From the NCBI GenBank assembly GCA_028564705.1, contig JAPXFQ010001789.1, forward strand, positions 186,001 to 250,000: a stretch of DNA of 64,000 bases, read 5' to 3'. The translations under genes and the position numbers were made by a program. The number at the start of each line of letters is the position of its first letter. Position 1 is the stretch's first letter. The notes beneath the pieces were generated by a model. The model did not search any database, was not told the DNA's origin, and worked only from the letters and a program-made list of their open reading frames with translations. Shown here in pieces: positions 46,641 to 58,060 of this stretch. This DNA comes from Apricaphanius iberus. Lineage: Eukaryota > Chordata > Actinopteri > Cyprinodontiformes > Aphaniidae.

Positions 46641-46762
46641 GAAACATTCACTTTGCATGCTCTAGTATACTTCTAATAGAATGCATAAATTTAAGGAACA
46701 AAGTAAAAGCAGGAAGAAAATGCATCATATTTGGAAACAAGGCGGTTTGTGCAGCAAAGTCT

Positions 46763-46895
46763 CGGTTCTCTTTGCATTTTCTCCATATGCATGCGTGGGT
46801 TCCCTCTGGGTACTCTGGCTTCCTCCCACAGTCTAAAAACATGGACTTGGTCTCTCAAAGTCATCCTGAGGTGTGAGTGTGAGCGTGCATGGACG
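46763..46895 (+). repeat. SINE body fragment
   Basis: TTTGCATTTTCTCCATATGC, GGGTACTCTGGCTTCCTCCC and GTGTGAGTGTGAGCGTGCAT match the abundant fish SINE-like body; the tRNA head is absent. Confidence 0.6.
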
Positions 46896-47630
46896 GAACA
46901 AAGTGTAATAAAGTTGCGAAAGAGCATCTTCTATTCTTTAAGTCGCTGTTGGAAGTTTTGAAGGTGATTGTTGTCCAGTGTGTGTCTGATGTGAGATTTT
47001 GGTCGTTGAGCAGTAGAATCCTCTGACCAAACGTCACAATTGCTCCTTTTTTATGTTTTCGCAATATAATAAAGCTCTGTAATTCTGAAATTTTTTTTTG
47101 TAGATGCCTTGTTCTGCGTAGATCCCAAAACTCCATCTGTGAAGTTTTACTAACTACAGTGTCACCAGAGAGTGATCCTGGGTCTTCGTGGTCCACCAGT
47201 TGTTTCCAGTATGAGAGGAATCTGCTCCACTTGGATTCTGCTGTCGCACAGCCATGATGCTGTGGTGGATGAAGTTTGCGATTTAGCATTGTTTAGCTAA
47301 AGTATGCAAGGCCTTGACTGGATGGGGGCACATCTACTGTTCAAGATGCCAATACTGTCACAAGGAAGATATCCTCTTCCAATCTGAGATATACCGTATT
47401 GAACCATGAGCTCAGAACAGGTCCATTGTCTCTCTGTTTAGTTCAGGGGACACAGTTTTCACTCTTTTGGTTACTTTGATCCCGGTTTTCCACTTTGCCC
47501 TGTCTTTGGATGAATCAAACTAGTTAGAAAATGCTCATCCAGCTGATTCCCATTCATACTAGTATATACTTTTGTTGCCCAGATCCCAACATTTGAAGAA
47601 AAAATATGAAAATTCACACAAAAATTTTTA
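46896..47630. other. Anonymous sequence, possibly decayed repeat
   Basis: A 142-codon minus frame (46861-47289) overlaps the SINE fragment and has no recognised domain. I do not call it a gene. Confidence 0.35.
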
Positions 47631-47631
47631 G

Positions 47632-47720
47632 GCAAGGCAATTTAATTTGTATAGCACACTTTCAACACAGGGCAATTCAAGTTGATTTACATATTATTAG
47701 AATACAAATGAGCAGTTACA
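47632..47720. repeat. Teleost repeat fragment (second copy)
   Basis: TTTGTATAGCACACTTTCAAC and AGGGCAATTCAAG, near-identical to 9934-10000. Confidence 0.55.
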
Positions 47721-48484
47721 ATGAGAGATTAATCAAGAACATACAACAATGTAGGTGTTTTATTGTCTGAATAACACTTTTTTTCTGTGTTCCATCAGGT
47801 ATAAAATACAGTTTGTGAGATTTATAAATTACAGCTGTCAGATTTATTGACATTTTACACACCATGCCAACCTTATTGCGATTGAAGTTTTGTTTGACAT
47901 TGAAGTTTAAATTGCTGATGTCTTTTTTTAAAAATAGGAGAGAACAACGTATAAAATAGCCAGTTCTATGCTGCTATTATAAATAAATAAATAAATACAG
48001 AACCATGCATGTTTTTTTTTTATAAAATAGCCCAATATTGTAGTTTCACATACCTTTATCAAAATTCTGTTTAGTGAAGTCGGGATGTTCTGCTTTGGAC
48101 TGGTCCGGATTATCTGGACAAGCTGCTCACAATTTCTTAGACACATTTAATACAGATGCAGATCAATAAAATGTTACTTTATCTAAATATCTTTTATTTT
48201 GTGTTTTACAGAATTAAAATCAAACTTTTTGATTATTTATTGACCTGCAGTGCTATGAAAGATTTGGCAGTTCAGCAGTTAGTTAGCAAGGAAAAAAAGG
48301 AAGGAGGATAAAGTAGTTGAATGTTCAGATTGATCTGTGCAAACATAGTCATAGAAAGTTAAGTGGAAGGAAAATGTCTGGTAGGAAATAAATATAACTC
48401 ATTGTGTTATACATCCATCTAATCTGAGTTTCATTTTTTCAAATGAGTCAGTAAAATGACTTTGTTGCCACACAGTGGACACGT

Positions 48485-48600
48485 GCATAGAGTTTGCACT
48501 TTCTCCCTCTGCATGTGTGGGTCCTCTCTTTGGAATTTGCCTTTCAGTGTGATTATGTGTATGTGCATGGTTGTTTTTCCTGTGTCTCTATGTGATGGAC
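48485..48600 (+). repeat. SINE body fragment
   Basis: GAGTTTGCACTTTCTCCCTC, GTGTGGGTCCTCTC and TGTCTCTATGTGATGGACTG are diverged body text of the same SINE-like family. Confidence 0.5.
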
Positions 48601-48604
48601 TGCT

Positions 48605-49200
48605 GATATGTCTGGGATGTCTCTCTCCCAATGATACAAAGATAAGATAATCATCGACTTCTCACGAGTCATCTAATTTATTAAGATGTGCAGTTTATTT
48701 CCTTTGTCTCGTTTGCAGTGTTGTATTTCATCTTGCATACTGCTGCATGAATGCATATGACTCATAATATGATGGAAATAAAGGAAGATGGGGTAAACGA
48801 TATTCTCCTGTGTGCTGCAGGGGACCATTTCACAGAAGTAGCCGAGTGGAAAGGAAATGCAGAATAATTAGGGTGGGGTAGCACTTTCTGCACTGACTAG
48901 AACCGGTCCTCTTTTTCTGCATCAGCTTAGCAGAAAAAGGGTCCTCTCTTATTTCTGCACATGAGGTGAAACAACTACCTGGAAAGTTACAGGGATGAGG
49001 TCTTGCAGCAGGGACTGTGAAAGCATCAGCACTGTGTGTGTTTAAAGGTGGGAAAAAACCTTCTGCAGGTTGCATGAACAGCTATGATCAAAGAAGGAAA
49101 TTAAACCACAGGAGGGTCGGTGCTTCAGAGAAAGTGCTTTATTGTAAACGGGGGGAGAGAAGCTCGGCTTTATTTACATCATATTAATTTTAATTATCAC
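48605..49200. other. Anonymous stretch
   Basis: Nothing recognisable. A minus-strand frame at 48830-49075 shows no domain. Confidence 0.4.
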
Positions 49201-49204
49201 ATGT

Positions 49205-50300
49205 ACTGACTCCTGCAAAAGTATTTACCCCCTTTACTTTTGCTGCAGGTCTTTGAAGCTTTTCTCCAATAGCTTTGAACATCTACAGTCTGACATCTCT
49301 CCTTTTATGCAGAACTAGAACAACCTCAGATTGGCTGGAGAACATATGCGAGCCTGACTTTACAGATTCTGCCATGAATCTGCTGAAGACTAGAATCTCC
49401 ACACCATGATCCTGGCACCTCTAGGCCCGGGCGGTATACCGGTTCATACCGAAAACCTGTGTTTATTTTCGTTATGATATGAATTTTTAATATACCCCTA
49501 TACCGGTGAATATCTTAGAGAACTTCCGGAACGTTTAATGAGGGGAAGTGTTTCAGCCAGGACCAATTTCACTGCTACATGCTCTTCAACACAGTGTAGA
49601 AAATAACGTTTTTAACTAAGTGCAGCTGCTGGCAGGAGTGAAGCACACAATTCTGGTGAAGTAATTCCAAAAAAGAGCAGCCTCTTTTATAGTTTAAAAA
49701 GTTTATCGGCTTTAAAAGGTAAGACAAGAACTGAACGGCATAACTTTTATAAACAATATTGAGAGTGACCAGTAGGGTGAAGTGTTGAGCGCTATTTGAC
49801 CCTCTGTAGGTAAACGCGGTCAACGGCGGCAAAAACGGTAGGAAAGAAATCAAAAATAGCGGTAAATATGTTTTACATACCATCTACGACACTTCTGCCG
49901 TCTTTTTTTCTGTTATCTGAATATTAACCACTTGCGCCAACGTGAGGTTTAAAAAAATATATACTTTCACCCTTAGAACATCGAAGATGTCTACCAGAAT
50001 CATAATCATTTTAATTATTTTCATATCATTCACCTGTGTCTGGAAAAAAATAAAATGATGCAGTCCATATGGCAGTAAAACAGACAATTTAAAGCACATT
50101 TTTATTTTCTACATTCTTATAAGATAATGTGGATATGAACGGTCTTGTATGAAAAAAAATACAGTTAAATACCGTAATACTGATATGTTTTTTTTAAATA
50201 CCGTGATATCAAAATTTTGCCATACCACCACCACCATGTTTCACTGTGGATAGTATGAGGTTTTGCAAATATTCATCTTTGCAGAGCATCTTCATCCACA
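49205..50300. repeat. High-copy teleost repeat interrupted by a hAT
   Basis: The left part (TTTGAAGCTTTTCTCCAATAG, ending CACACCATGATCCTGGCA at about 49412) and the right part (CCACCACCATGTTTCACTGT, from about 50225) join into the phrase normally continuous in this repeat. The intervening piece is the hAT at 49424-50224. Confidence 0.55.
49424..50224. mobile_element. hAT element (GGCGGTATACCGG type)
   Basis: Left end TAGGCCCGGGCGGTATACCG and right-end text AATACCGTGATATCAAAATTTTGCC match a hAT family with ATACCG motifs. The terminal CCCTA and the 8-bp duplication are not clear at the right edge. Confidence 0.5.
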
Positions 50301-50480
50301 TATCTGCTGTGTCCTGAAAACAGAACTTGTTCTGTAAATACCAGACTTATGATCTGTTTGATTTATAGTTATTGTAAGCTAACTTTGCTTTGAACGTTTT
50401 CCCTTACCTGTCTGCTGGATTCCATAGTGTGAATGATGCACGATGGTGGTTCTTTAAAAATAACCTCATTTATTGTTTGT

Positions 50481-52094
50481 GGGGATGTAAGAAAATATCG
50501 ATACACTGATATATCATGATACTTTATGTTATGATATTGTATTGATATATACAAGCACTGTATCAACATTTATTTTTTAGAATCTGAAAGGAACCATTTT
50601 TAAATTCAAAATATAACTGGTAGTTGGTAGCTAGTAGATCTAGTAATAAAACTGGATGTGTTACGTACTGCTGGGGTCCAATTTTTCAAAAATGCATTCA
50701 ACAGTCTTAATTTCCCAGCATACCTAGCCGCAGCCCCATGACTTCTCCCATTGGTCCGTGGTCAATGGTAACATCACAGATGATCTTTTAACCGAGCCAA
50801 TGAGATTCGTGGGCGGCTAGCTCATAGTTGTTACTCACTCACTGCTTTCTCCTTTCTTCTGATCTGCCAGGTGGGACGAACTCTCAATTTGAAAAATCTT
50901 CAAAGTGCAACTGTCTATCTAATGTCGGTCTGCATATCTAGCTTTGGTTGAAATGATCCAAGACAGTTCTTAAGAAGACATTGAATAAATGCATTTTATT
51001 GCCCCTGACCCCTGCAGTCCTTTCAACAGGCAGTCCTGGCTGGAGGGCTAAAGCGACCGAGCTGTCTAAAAAACACGCTGTGTTGCCCAAAGATAGATCT
51101 TTGTTCTAGAGGCTCTCTTATTTGAACCCCCGATGGAGTGAGGGATCAACCACCCCCTTATGATAGAAATCCTGCACAGCGAGCCATCTGTTTGTCTCTG
51201 ATACTATTGGTGTCAACTGTTAATTATATTTCATATAATACCCATTCACATATTTATCTTATAAGACGTTAGGTTGGTTGCATGCTTGTAGACAAGATTT
51301 ATTGATGAAATGTTTTAGCTTGTTTTGTTAATCCAGCAAAAGTATGAAGTTGTTCAGGAATGCTTGTGAGCCTACAGACAGTTCCTGTCCACGGCATTCC
51401 ATCTCCTATCAGAAGAGACTTCAGTGTCTAGTACAATGTAAATGTTTTCCATCCTCAGAACTGATTCCACAATCATCAAATGAATAATTAATTATTTACA
51501 ATTAATCAATAATTATATTAATATTTAAAACATAATCATATTGGTTGATTATTATTGTAAAACAGATGCAAATTGCACTCTGTACTTCTGCACTTTGGAG
51601 TGTTTAAAATGGTGTGACAGTTTTTCTAAAGTTAATTTCAGTTAAACGAAGATCACAATATATGTAGTCTTACTCATATGATCGCAATATATTATAGGGT
51701 CCCCCCTGTATTAGGGATGCAACGATATCTCTTTTTTCCTATTGATATGATTCCGATAGCTGGATCTGAGTATTTGCCGATACCGAGTACCAATGCCGAT
51801 AGTTCTACCGCATAAAAAATGCTTTACAACAAATTATGGTGAATTAGATTAAAACATAAAATATCACTTAAAAAATGACCACAAAACTAAAGTTTTAAGT
51901 GAAAAAAAATGTAATAATTCAGTAAAATTATCGCAGAGTTTCCACATTTTAATTATCGGTTCATGGGATCAGTTAACTAACTGATACCGATATGAGTACA
52001 GTCGACTGGTTTCGGCCCCAATACCCGATACCAATTTTGGTATTGGTGCATCCCTACCCTGTGTTGTGATAAATATTGTATTACCAGATTCTTG
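50481..52094. mobile_element. Composite decayed hAT region
   Basis: Left GGGGATGTAAGAAAATATCG and right CCAGATTCTTGCCAGCACAC...ATCCCTA are hAT-type ends, possibly from two different families fused. A clean short hAT is nested at 51712-52056. The 50600-51640 interior is anonymous. Confidence 0.4.
51712..52056. mobile_element. Short hAT MITE, complete
   Basis: 345 bp, TAGGGATGCAACGATATC to GGTATTGGTGCATCCCTA, flanks CCCTGTAT (51704-51711) and CCCTGTGT (52057-52064), 7 of 8 identical. Related to the truncated copy at 5364. Confidence 0.82.
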
Positions 52095-52289
52095 CCAGCA
52101 CACATCCCTAATTTACCTGGCACAAGCAAGATCTATGTGTTGCCCCATCCTGTGTAGAGTCTACACATGGATCTGGAACTGCTCCCACAGAAAGCGTCTG
52201 AAAAAAGGCCACCTGGTATAAGAATTTGAGCTAATTGGAGAATGTGCCAGCATGTGTCCGCCTACCATGATTTGTCTTTAGCCAATCAC

Positions 52290-52400
52290 AATAACAACTC
52301 ATACGAGTGTTGCAAGCTGGTAAATCAAACTCTTGCCAAATCCAGTCGGAAGAAAAACATACACACCTTTTTCTATCAGGAAATGCTCAAAGTCCTGACT
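52290..52400 (-). pseudogene. Second RecQ-like helicase fragment
   Basis: Minus-strand frame with VYVFLPTGFGKSLIYQLATL; the Walker A TGFGKS is at 52346-52329. It stops shortly after. It parallels the fragment at 30319-30517 and shows at least two copies of this helicase-bearing repeat in the window. Confidence 0.6.
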
Positions 52401-52957
52401 GTTTCTCATTATATACGAGGAAATCATCAGTAGTTCTCTTAAAATGGATTCATTAGCTGCTTCTACATACCATGCTTTTTTTGCTTTGCCTGGGGACTTG
52501 CTGCTATCGTCATATCAGAACATCCGTCCTTGCACCCGCCCCAAAGCATAATGCTGACAAATGATTGGTCCGCACCACCACTGGAGTTCAGACAACCCAA
52601 AGTTAGTCTCCCTGCATGCCTACCCTCCTGATGTGCAACTTGAACAGAAAAAAAAGCTACAAAAGCCGTTTTGTTCGCTAGCAACACATCAGTGGTGTGC
52701 TACAGCGTCTGTATATGGAGTTTATCAGAGCTTACACCACTACTCAACGCTGCGTTTGCTCATTGACTCTGTCTTTATTTGTTATCATGGTACTTGAGCA
52801 GCTGATAAAATAAATGTGTAGTGTTGGAGTCCTTTGATTGGACCGGGAGCTGGTAAACTTTACAAACAACTGTTGTCTGATCTCCGTTGATCTTCTTTTT
52901 TCAAAACGCATCAATAACCTTAACTTGACTATTTTCCTAATCCTACTATTCTGGAAC

Positions 52958-53985
52958 CAGTGCCTAATCTTCTCCCTTTACACCACTGACTGCACGTCGA
53001 GGGACCCTTCTGTGAAACTCCTGAAGTTTGCAGATGACACCACCGTCATTGGACTCATCCGCGACGGCGACGAGTCTGTGTACAGAAAGGAAGTGGAACA
53101 GCTGGTTCTCTGGTGCAGTCAGAACCACCTGGAGCTAAACCCGCTCAAAACTGTGGAGATGACAGTGGACTTCAGGAAGAGACCACCATCAACATCTCCT
53201 CTCATGATCCTCAACAAGCCAGTCCCCACAGTGGAGTCTTTCAGGTTCCTAGGATCCACCATCACACGGGACCTGAAGTGGACCTCACACATCAACATAA
53301 TAAGGAAAAAGGCCCAGCAAAGGCTGTACTTTCTGCGTCAGCTCAGGAATTTCAACCTGCCCCAGGAGCTGCTGATCATCTTCTACACAGCAATAGTCCA
53401 GTCTGTCCTGACCTCATCCATCTCTGTCTGGTTCGGATCCGTCACCAGGCAAGACAAGGACAGACTGCAGAGAACAGTCAGGACTGCAGAGAGGATCATA
53501 GGAACCGATCTTCCCTCCATTCAGGACCTATTCCGGGCCAGGGTCAGGAAGCGGGCCAGGAAAATCACCTCTGACCCCTCACACCCTGGCCACAATCTGT
53601 TTAGGCTCCTCCCCTCAGGTCGGCGTTACAGAGCGTTGTACGCCAAAACCACCCGACACAAAAACAGTTTTTTCCCCCAGGCTGTCGCTCTGACGAACTC
53701 TGTCTAGTCACAGTGTGTGAGTGCACTCACATAACAATAAACTATAACTCTGCACTTCTGTACATACTCACTGTAAAATAACCCCGGCTTGGTGTATATA
53801 TTATCCTTTATTATTTACGATCTGATATTTATTTGTATTTTTACTTATTTTTGTTCTTATTTTTATTTTTTTATTTTTTTTATTTCACTTATTCAAGTTC
53901 TGTACTGGAGAAAAAAGTTTGCCGGAGTCAAATTCCTTGTATGTGACATACTTGGCCAATAAACTGATTCTGATTCTGATTCTGA
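52958..53985 (+). mobile_element. 5'-truncated L2-type LINE, 3' end intact
   Basis: Open frame in phase with 52838 reads FSLYTTDCTS, KLLKFADDTTVIGLI (RT active site FADD), LVLWCSQNHLELNPLKTVEM, VESFRFLGSTITRDLKW and HNLFRLLPSGRRYRAL, ending with TAG at 53705-53707. The 3' UTR is about 250 nt, ending in CTGATT repeats (53964-53985), the microsatellite-like tail of L2/CR1 elements. RT is cut just upstream of motif C. No frameshift, so it is relatively young. Confidence 0.85.
53964..53985 (+). repeat. (CTGATT)n tail of the LINE
   Basis: Three CTGATT units plus CTGA form the LINE 3' terminus. Confidence 0.8.
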
Positions 53986-54499
53986 ACCTAACGTGATCCA
54001 TGTGTTTAACATTTACTAGCAGCAGCCGCCTCGCGTGTGGGTGGAGTCGGAACACATCTTGAGGGGGGAACCTATATCAACGTAACACCCCTCTTTTACA
54101 CAAGAAACACGCAGATAGTGAAACAAATGAAAACAAAAGAGTGCATGAGGAGAGAGAAAAAACACTGCAGCCAAAACGTGCTGTAAAGATAAGAAAATGA
54201 GTGACAGAAAGTATTGCTGCAAAATTTTTATGCTTTTCAAATAATATGTTTAATTCAAAGGCAGAGTATAGAGCTGAGCTGCTCTCCTAAAAGATCACTG
54301 TAATCCGTAGCTCCCGCACATGGAAGATCACTACATGATGAGTCTGGGTGATTTCATTGTCATCTATCATTTAAAACTGCATTTCTACGTTGTACATTTT
54401 TATGAACTATTCATGAAACAAATTAACAGTAAAATTGCTATATTGTGAAGTATATCGTTATCGGGATATAAACTGAGCTATATTTAAGCAATATCACAC

Positions 54500-54910
54500 G
54501 TGGTCTGAAAACTTATGACCATGTGATATTTCAATTTATTATAAATTGGCAAAAATGTTTGCATTTCTGTGGGGGTTTTTTTTGTTAAGATGGGGCGCTG
54601 AGTGTACTTTAATGAGAAATAAAAAAAAACTTTTTGGATTTGAGCAAATGGCAGCAATGAAACTGAGTGAACATTTTTAAAGTGGTCCCCTCTACCAGGA
54701 TTTCTAGCTTTGTCCAACTTCCTATCAATTTTTAACTGGCTTCTGTGTCCCAGCTGGAGAAAAAAATTAAATAAAGCATTCCCACAGCATAATGCTGCCT
54801 CCATCATGTTTCATTGTGAGGATGGCGTGTTTAGGGTGAGGATTTAGTTTTTTTTGGCAATTTGCACATTTTCCTGTTTCTTAATCTATAAAAGGATTAT
54901 CAATGGTTTC
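54500..54910. repeat. Decayed high-copy teleost repeat
   Basis: CCACAGCATAATGCTGCCTCCATCATGTTTC and upstream text match the family seen at 2650-3330 and 49205-50300. Confidence 0.5.
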
Positions 54911-55585
54911 TTCAGAGGTTGGATAAACCTCTGCTGCGAGTCACTTACTGAAGTTAATGTTCTATAATTTTGTCACTTACTCAGCCTCTCGTTTTCTTCC
55001 TCTTTGTTTGAAATGCAGCATTTTTGAGTAACAAAAAGATAACTTCCACTTATATGACGGAGGCTGCCGCAGTTGAGCAGAAAGCAGGCGAAGCAGATTA
55101 AGAAACAGAAAACAGGAAGGTGAGGACACTCAGGTGTCAGAGCTTATGGGTATCCCCTGCTCATACACTCAAAGACTGGAGTTTCACAGAACGAAGTTCG
55201 TCTCCGTTTCAGGAAATTGAACAGTTTCCTCTTAAATATGAGCCTTAAAATAAACGGATTGCCTTAATACTTAGTTTCCAATAAACTCTGGGTAAAGTCC
55301 TCTCACTGTTCTTACTCAATTTGATTCAAACTGTCACATTCAGGTTTTAAAAGGCAATAAGAGCTATTTTTTAACAGTCGGACTTGTGAGAGGAGTTTAA
55401 AGGGTTTGCTGATGTCTCTTTATGTCAAGATTCTAAATTTCACACATCTGGTAAGATCAGCGTTGTGAAGGTGGTCTTTAACTGTGTGCATATTATTAGC
55501 CAAGTCTCATTTCAGATGTTTTTTTATTTACCAACTACAAAGCCTTCTGGTAATCCAAAAAATTATTAAAACTCAAACATGAATA
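54911..55585. other. Anonymous stretch
   Basis: No gene or element recognised. Confidence 0.4.
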
Positions 55586-55589
55586 TTTA

Positions 55590-56965
55590 CCCTCTAGGCG
55601 CCAGAGCTTTTTTTCTGAAACGTTTGATTCTAACATCTTTATTTCAAAAGGCTTTACCTTAAAAATTATGAGATAAAGACTTTCTGTAAATTAGAAAAAT
55701 ATTAAGGATGAGCCAAAGTTTATGTGGGGATTAAATTCCCCCATCTAATTTGCATAGTATGACGTCATATGACATGGTGACCATCTTGGATTATAGAATT
55801 TTCATGAAAAGTCATGTTTGAATTATAAAATACAGCACTACTTCCTCCCCAAAAGGTCTCTCACCTTCTGTATGCTATATTGCACAATACTGAATGCTCA
55901 GGTAAATAGTAAGTAGTAAACAAACTGTGTAAATCATTATTAAGAAATGGCAGAAACAAACCGAATGCAGGTAGCGGTAGGCTGGCCTTTTGCTGTAGCG
56001 ATCTTCCATTTACTACATACATTAGGAACTCTGATTCCATTTATTGGGCCCCTATATAATACTTATATGATATATAAATATATCCCATCATGTTGTGAAA
56101 AACTGTGCATGGGCCCCCTGCCCCGCCCCAGCGCAACACCACCTCTGCTCCCTCCACCTCTGCTCCCATCGCCTCTACTCCTCCTGCGTGTAGCACGGCC
56201 AGATCTGCCTCGCACAGACGTGCCTCTGCCTCCCCTAACTGTCCTAAAAACATTACGACCTCGTCTGACATCTCCAGTGACCTTAGACAGCTGCTCCACC
56301 CCGTTTCTGTTGCCACGATTGCGGGGAGGCACACGGTCAAAAGACAAAGAAGCGAGCTGGCCAGCGCGGTAAAAAGCCTGGACCCCCGCGTAATTTCCAG
56401 CCACGTATCCCACACCCCTAACAAGCCTGCTGACTTTCAGTTGAACACCCCGACCCCGTGATATATTGTCCCCACCATCTACATCGGGCAAAGGAGTTTT
56501 TGTATAGGCTAAACTCTCCCTTTATCCAGCTGCAAGCTGGGGGCGCATCTGAAGCGTGATCACTAAATGAATCACCATCATGTTCTGAAGTCACATATTC
56601 CACTTCAGAATCAGGATCAGCAAATAGAAAATCCAACACTTCATCGCGGGTAAACTTGCGGGTGAACTTCGCTGATGCCATCACACAATAATATAATGTA
56701 AATACTCGCTGATGTTTACACTAACGCTCAGACTAAAAATAGCTCAGATGCACACTAGATCCGCTATGCAGGAATTGATTCAATGCGCTCAAGCGCTAAA
56801 ATTTTGTATAGAACGATTACTTTTGTTTGACTCAGTGATGACGTATGACGTGTACCGACCAGTGGAGTGGAGTTTGAATGAAATATGACACCCTATCTGA
56901 CACAATCGGCCGTTTTATTCAGTGCCGCATCTTGTCGAGAAAACTCGACCGTGGCGCCTAGGGGG
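55590..56965 (-). mobile_element. Internally deleted piggyBac element
   Basis: Terminal repeats CCCTCTAGGCGCCA (55590-55603) and TGGCGCCTAGGGGG (56952-56965) are inverted copies with one mismatch; the flanks are TTTA (55586-55589) and TTAA (56966-56969), the piggyBac target with one change. The right half holds a transposase N-terminus on the minus strand; the DDE catalytic domain is gone. Confidence 0.75.
56063..56684 (-). pseudogene. piggyBac-like transposase N-terminal remnant
   Basis: From 56684: ASAKFTRKFTRDEVLDFLFA followed by DPDSEVEYVTSEHDGDSF, the acidic N-terminus of PGBD-type transposases, then after a one-base frameshift at about 56490 MPDVDGGDNISRGRGVQL and an Arg/Gly-rich stretch (RGGRGTSVRGRSGRA) down to about 56130. 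The similarity ends before the catalytic aspartates, so it cannot be an active transposase. Confidence 0.7.
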
Positions 56966-57122
56966 TTAAGAAGGTAAAAGGGTGGTTTATATATATTTTC
57001 ACAGTTATTGGGCAAATACTATGGAGCACAATTATAATGCAACAATTTATATCCTACGTTCTGCAGCCGAGACGTTATTCCCTTCCAGTTCAAATATGCC
57101 TTTTTTCTCTACAACCTTTCCT

Positions 57123-58060
57123 ATCAATCAAACTTAATTTATAAAGCACTTTTCGAAAAAAAAAAAATGCATCTCAAAGTGCTTTACAGATTAAAATGAC
57201 CCCACATAAACCACATTACCAACCCTCCAGAATTAAAAACATGATCACAGTTAAACCCCCCTCCAACCAACCCATCTCCCATGCACACACACATCTGAAG
57301 GCAATAGTAAACAAGGACATTGGGCCGAGTACAGATTTGCTAGGTCAGGTAAGGAAATGCCATTAGAGGAGTCGTGCGTATCGGCAGCAGCACATCGACA
57401 GCAGGAGCCGAGGCACCGACCCAGGGCACCCAGAGGAGGGGAGGCCGAGACCTCCACCCAAGCACTATCTGGAGAGTACCCAGGCAGACAGAGCTGACCA
57501 CCGCTCCCGTTGCAGAGCGCTCCCACAGAGGAAACACTGGATGGAAGATTCAAATAACAGGTTCAAATATTAAAATAAACTGAAGATACTTTTAAGATTA
57601 AACTGCTAACATTTTAACACTGATAAAATAAAACCCTTCTTAGTGTAAAACATTGATAAAATGTAATCAAGTAAAACATGCACAGCACTTTAACAGATAT
57701 TAATAAATAATAATTAGTTAAAAGTTCAGCCAAAAAAGGTAAGTCTTGAGCTTGCTCTTAAAAACATGAACGTTCTCTGCAGCCCTGATTTCCTCCGGCA
57801 GCCTGTTCCAGAGGTGAGGCCCATAATACTGGAAAGACACCTCACCATATGTGTGTGTTCTGAATTTTGGGATGACAGGGAGAAAGAGTAGCGCAGAGAC
57901 CGCAAGAGTTCATACGGTAAAAGCAGCTCTGAAAGATAAGAAGGCCCAAGACCATCAAGACAGTTAAAAACTATTAAAATAATCTTAAAATTGTTCCTAA
58001 AACATACATATGCATATATAAACATCATGAACCATTAGAAAGCTAAAATTCTTGAGATTT
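57123..58060. repeat. Teleost interspersed repeat, about 0.9 kb
   Basis: Starts AATCAAACTTAATTTATAAAGCAC, with AAAGTGCTTTACAGATTAAA, a middle GC-rich piece (CAGGAGCCGAGGCACCGACC) and a right part with CAGCCTGTTCCAGAGGTGAGG. All are familiar pieces of an abundant non-coding fish repeat. Minus frames here carry no recognised domain. Confidence 0.55.

Noticed and set aside
46861..47289. 142-codon minus-strand frame just upstream of ifng as an il26/il22-type exon
   Set aside because: It overlaps a SINE fragment and shows no cytokine motif or exon boundaries.
55947..56372. 141-codon plus-strand frame
   Set aside because: Its right half is antisense to the Arg/Gly-rich piggyBac transposase remnant; the proline-rich part is a shadow.
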